Position numbers and translations under genes: made by a program | The notes under the pieces: generated by a model | Databases searched by the model: none | What the model was told of the DNA's origin: nothing | The model's input: only the letters and a program-made list of their open reading frames with translations | Shown here: in pieces, positions 4,572 to 5,865 of the stretch | How positions within the stretch are numbered: the stretch's first letter is position 1 | How the letters are laid out: each line of letters starts with the position of its first letter | NCBI GenBank assembly: GCA_025965495.1 | Contig: JAOPWW010000021.1 | Location: forward strand, 1-5,865 | Reading direction: 5' to 3' | From: Frankiales bacterium | GTDB taxonomy: Bacteria > Actinomycetota > Actinomycetes > Mycobacteriales > SCTD01 | DNA length: 5,865 bases

Positions 4572-5602
4572 CGGGCGTACCCGCCGGCTCCAGGAGCGTC
4601 GATGGCGGGCTCGGCGTCGTCCAGGGCCGCGCCGGTGAGCTCCAGGCCGAGGTCCGGCGTCACGACCGCCGGCTCGGGTGGCCGGTGGGCCAGCCCGACG
4701 GCGTCCTGCAGCCGTGCGAAGCCGCGGTCGGCGAGGGCCTGCCGCAGCTCGTCGAGGACCCGGATCGGAGCGGTCGGGTCGCCGAAGACGGTCGTGCCGA
4801 CGCTCACCGCGCTGGCCCCCGCCAGGACGAACTCGAGCGCGTCCCGGCCGGTGCGGATGCCGCCCATGCCGAGGATCGGGACGTCGGGCAGCGCCTGGTG
4901 CACCTGCCAGACGCACCGCACCGCGACCGGGCGGATGGCCGGGCCGGACAGCCCGCCCGTGATGCCGCCGAGCACCGGGCGCATGGTGTCGACGTCGATC
5001 GCGAGGCCGAGCAGGGTGTTGATGACCGACAGGCCGTCGGCGCCGGCGTCCACGCAGGCCCGGGCGATCTCGGCGATGTCGGTGACGTCCGGGCTGAGCT
5101 TGGCGAACACCGGGATCCCCGGCTCCGTCGCCTTCCGCACGGCCGCCACCACCTCCGAGGCCGCGCGCGGGTCGCAGGCGAAGACCTGTCCCCGCGACTC
5201 GACATTGGGGCAGGAGATGTTCACCTCGACCATCGACAGGCCGGGGCGGCCGCGCAGCCTCTGGGCGAGCGACGCGTAGTCCTCGACGCTGCCGCCCGCG
5301 ATGCTCACGACGGCGCGCGCGCCGCGGTCGGCGAGCCAGGTGAGGTCCTTGTCCAGGAACGCCTCGATCCCCGGGCCCTGCAGGCCGATCGAGTTGAGCA
5401 TCCCGCTCGGGGTCTCGGCCATCCGCGGCGTCGCCCGGCCGGACCGCGCCGCGAGCATGATCGACTTGGTGACCACACCGCCGAGCTCGGTGACGTCGAA
5501 GAACTGGTCCAGCTCCTGCCCGGCCGCGGCGCAGCCGGACGCGGTGAAGACCGGGTTGGGGAACTCCACGCCCGCGAGCGTGGTGGTCATGTCGACGGTC
5601 AT
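4568..5602 (-). CDS. pyrD: Dihydroorotate dehydrogenase, class 1B catalytic subunit
   Basis: This 344-residue FMN enzyme oxidises dihydroorotate to orotate in the cytoplasm. As a class 1B enzyme it passes electrons through PyrK to NAD+. The TIM-barrel motifs are in order: ASGCAAAG (21-28), VVTKS with Lys46 (43-47), NSIGLQGPG (70-78), VNISCPNVES (127-136) with the class 1 catalytic-base cysteine Cys131, FAKLSPDV (166-173), VINT (193-196), GGLSGPAIRPVA (216-227), GMGGI (245-249) and GASAVSVGT (262-270). Residues from about 305 on form an Ala/Pro/Asp-rich tail beyond the usual roughly 300-310-residue core. The start ATG (5602-5600) overlaps the pyrK stop by one base as TGATG, with GGGAGG at 5609-5614, 6 nt upstream. 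A second ATG at residue 5 is less well placed. Directly downstream, pyrF overlaps by 4 nt. Confidence 0.96.
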   Translation of the reverse strand: MTVDMTTTLAGVEFPNPVFTASGCAAAGQELDQFFDVTELGGVVTKSIMLAARSGRATPRMAETPSGMLNSIGLQGPGIEAFLDKDLTWLADRGARAVVSIAGGSVEDYASLAQRLRGRPGLSMVEVNISCPNVESRGQVFACDPRAASEVVAAVRKATEPGIPVFAKLSPDVTDIAEIARACVDAGADGLSVINTLLGLAIDVDTMRPVLGGITGGLSGPAIRPVAVRCVWQVHQALPDVPILGMGGIRTGRDALEFVLAGASAVSVGTTVFGDPTAPIRVLDELRQALADRGFARLQDAVGLAHRPPEPAVVTPDLGLELTGAALDDAEPAIDAPGAGGYAR

Positions 5603-5865
5603 CAGTGGCCTCCCACCGGCAGCGGTGCTCCGAGGGCGTCCGGCGGCACCGTCCCGACGTCGTCCCAGCGGACCCGGTCGCCGAGGAACACCGGGCCCTC
5701 GACGCAGGACCGGACCATCCGGGTGACGTCGTCGTCGCCGACGACCGGGAGGACGCAGGTCATGCAGACGCCGATGCCGCAGGCCATCGACTCCTCGACC
5801 GCGACCTGGGCGGGGATGCCGCGCTCGGCCGCGAGGTCGCTCACCGACCGGAGCATCCCCATCGG
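5602..5865 (-). CDS. pyrK: Dihydroorotate dehydrogenase electron transfer subunit PyrK, C-terminal part (partial)
   Basis: The last 87 residues of PyrK are visible; the N-terminal FAD- and NAD-binding parts lie beyond the right edge. PyrK carries FAD and a [2Fe-2S] cluster and moves electrons from PyrD's FMN to NAD+. The fragment opens with PMGMLRSV, matching the end of the nucleotide-binding domain (normally CGP..ML). It then has the cluster-binding cysteines 29, 34, 37 and 54 of the visible fragment (spacing C-x4-C-x2-C-x16-C) in EESMACGIGVCMTC ... SCVEGPVF, the standard PyrK signature. The stop overlaps the pyrD ATG by one base, as expected for subunits made together. The ATG at 5862 is internal, not the start, because the fold clearly extends upstream. 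Confidence 0.93.
   Translation of the reverse strand, partial: PMGMLRSVSDLAAERGIPAQVAVEESMACGIGVCMTCVLPVVGDDDVTRMVRSCVEGPVFLGDRVRWDDVGTVPPDALGAPLPVGGH
5609..5614 (-). promoter_or_regulatory. Ribosome binding site of pyrD
   Basis: GGGAGG on the minus strand, inside the end of pyrK, lies 6 nt before the ATG at 5602-5600. It favours this ATG over the in-frame ATG four codons later. Confidence 0.7.

Noticed and set aside
409..4638. A plus-strand open frame of 1409 codons spanning gmk, mihF, the GGDEF-EAL gene and pyrF.
   Set aside because: The translation is dominated by Arg, Pro, Gly and Ala with no family motifs. It overlaps five well-supported genes. Long stop-free shadow frames are normal in DNA this GC-rich.
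3900..4916. A 338-residue version of PyrF starting inside pyrD.
   Set aside because: The first 115 residues are out-of-frame pyrD with no family similarity. The GTG at 4571 gives the normal type-1 length and the usual 4-nt overlap.

Overview
The window is a very GC-rich piece of an actinobacterial (Actinomycetota) chromosome. Evidence for this is the strong G/C preference at third codon positions, the frequent GTG and TTG starts, a gene for the actinobacteria-specific nucleoid protein mIHF, and the familiar actinobacterial gene order pyrK-pyrD-pyrF ... mihF-gmk-rpoZ-coaBC. The genus cannot be named from sequence alone. A short type-1 PyrF, rather than the long type seen in Streptomyces and Mycobacterium, may help narrow the lineage.

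Layout, left to right. Positions 1-1319 hold four minus-strand genes, transcribed right to left: mihF (nucleoid protein), gmk (guanylate kinase), rpoZ (RNA polymerase omega) and the first 40 codons of coaBC (coenzyme A synthesis), which runs off the left edge. They are tightly packed: mihF and gmk overlap by 4 nt, gmk and rpoZ are 37 nt apart, and rpoZ and coaBC are 1 nt apart. A candidate promoter for this group lies at 1369-1398. Positions 1547-3874 hold the only plus-strand gene, a large membrane-bound GGDEF-EAL protein that probably makes and/or degrades cyclic di-GMP. A strong hairpin at 3860-3888 separates it from the convergent pyrimidine genes. Positions 3900-5865 hold pyrF, pyrD and the 3' part of pyrK on the minus strand, with overlapping ends: de novo UMP synthesis.

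How the parts fit. PyrK and PyrD form the NAD-linked dihydroorotate dehydrogenase and PyrF makes UMP. Gmk converts GMP to GDP on the route to GTP, the substrate of diguanylate cyclases. Omega and mIHF act in transcription and chromosome organisation. The GGDEF-EAL gene is the one accessory-looking element: it sits in opposite orientation between pyrF and mihF, which in many actinobacteria are neighbours. Its N-terminal half is a roughly 10-helix membrane module of a type I cannot assign to a named sensor domain, and it appears to contain a duplicated four-helix unit. I see no RNA genes, CRISPR array, insertion sequence or phage material.
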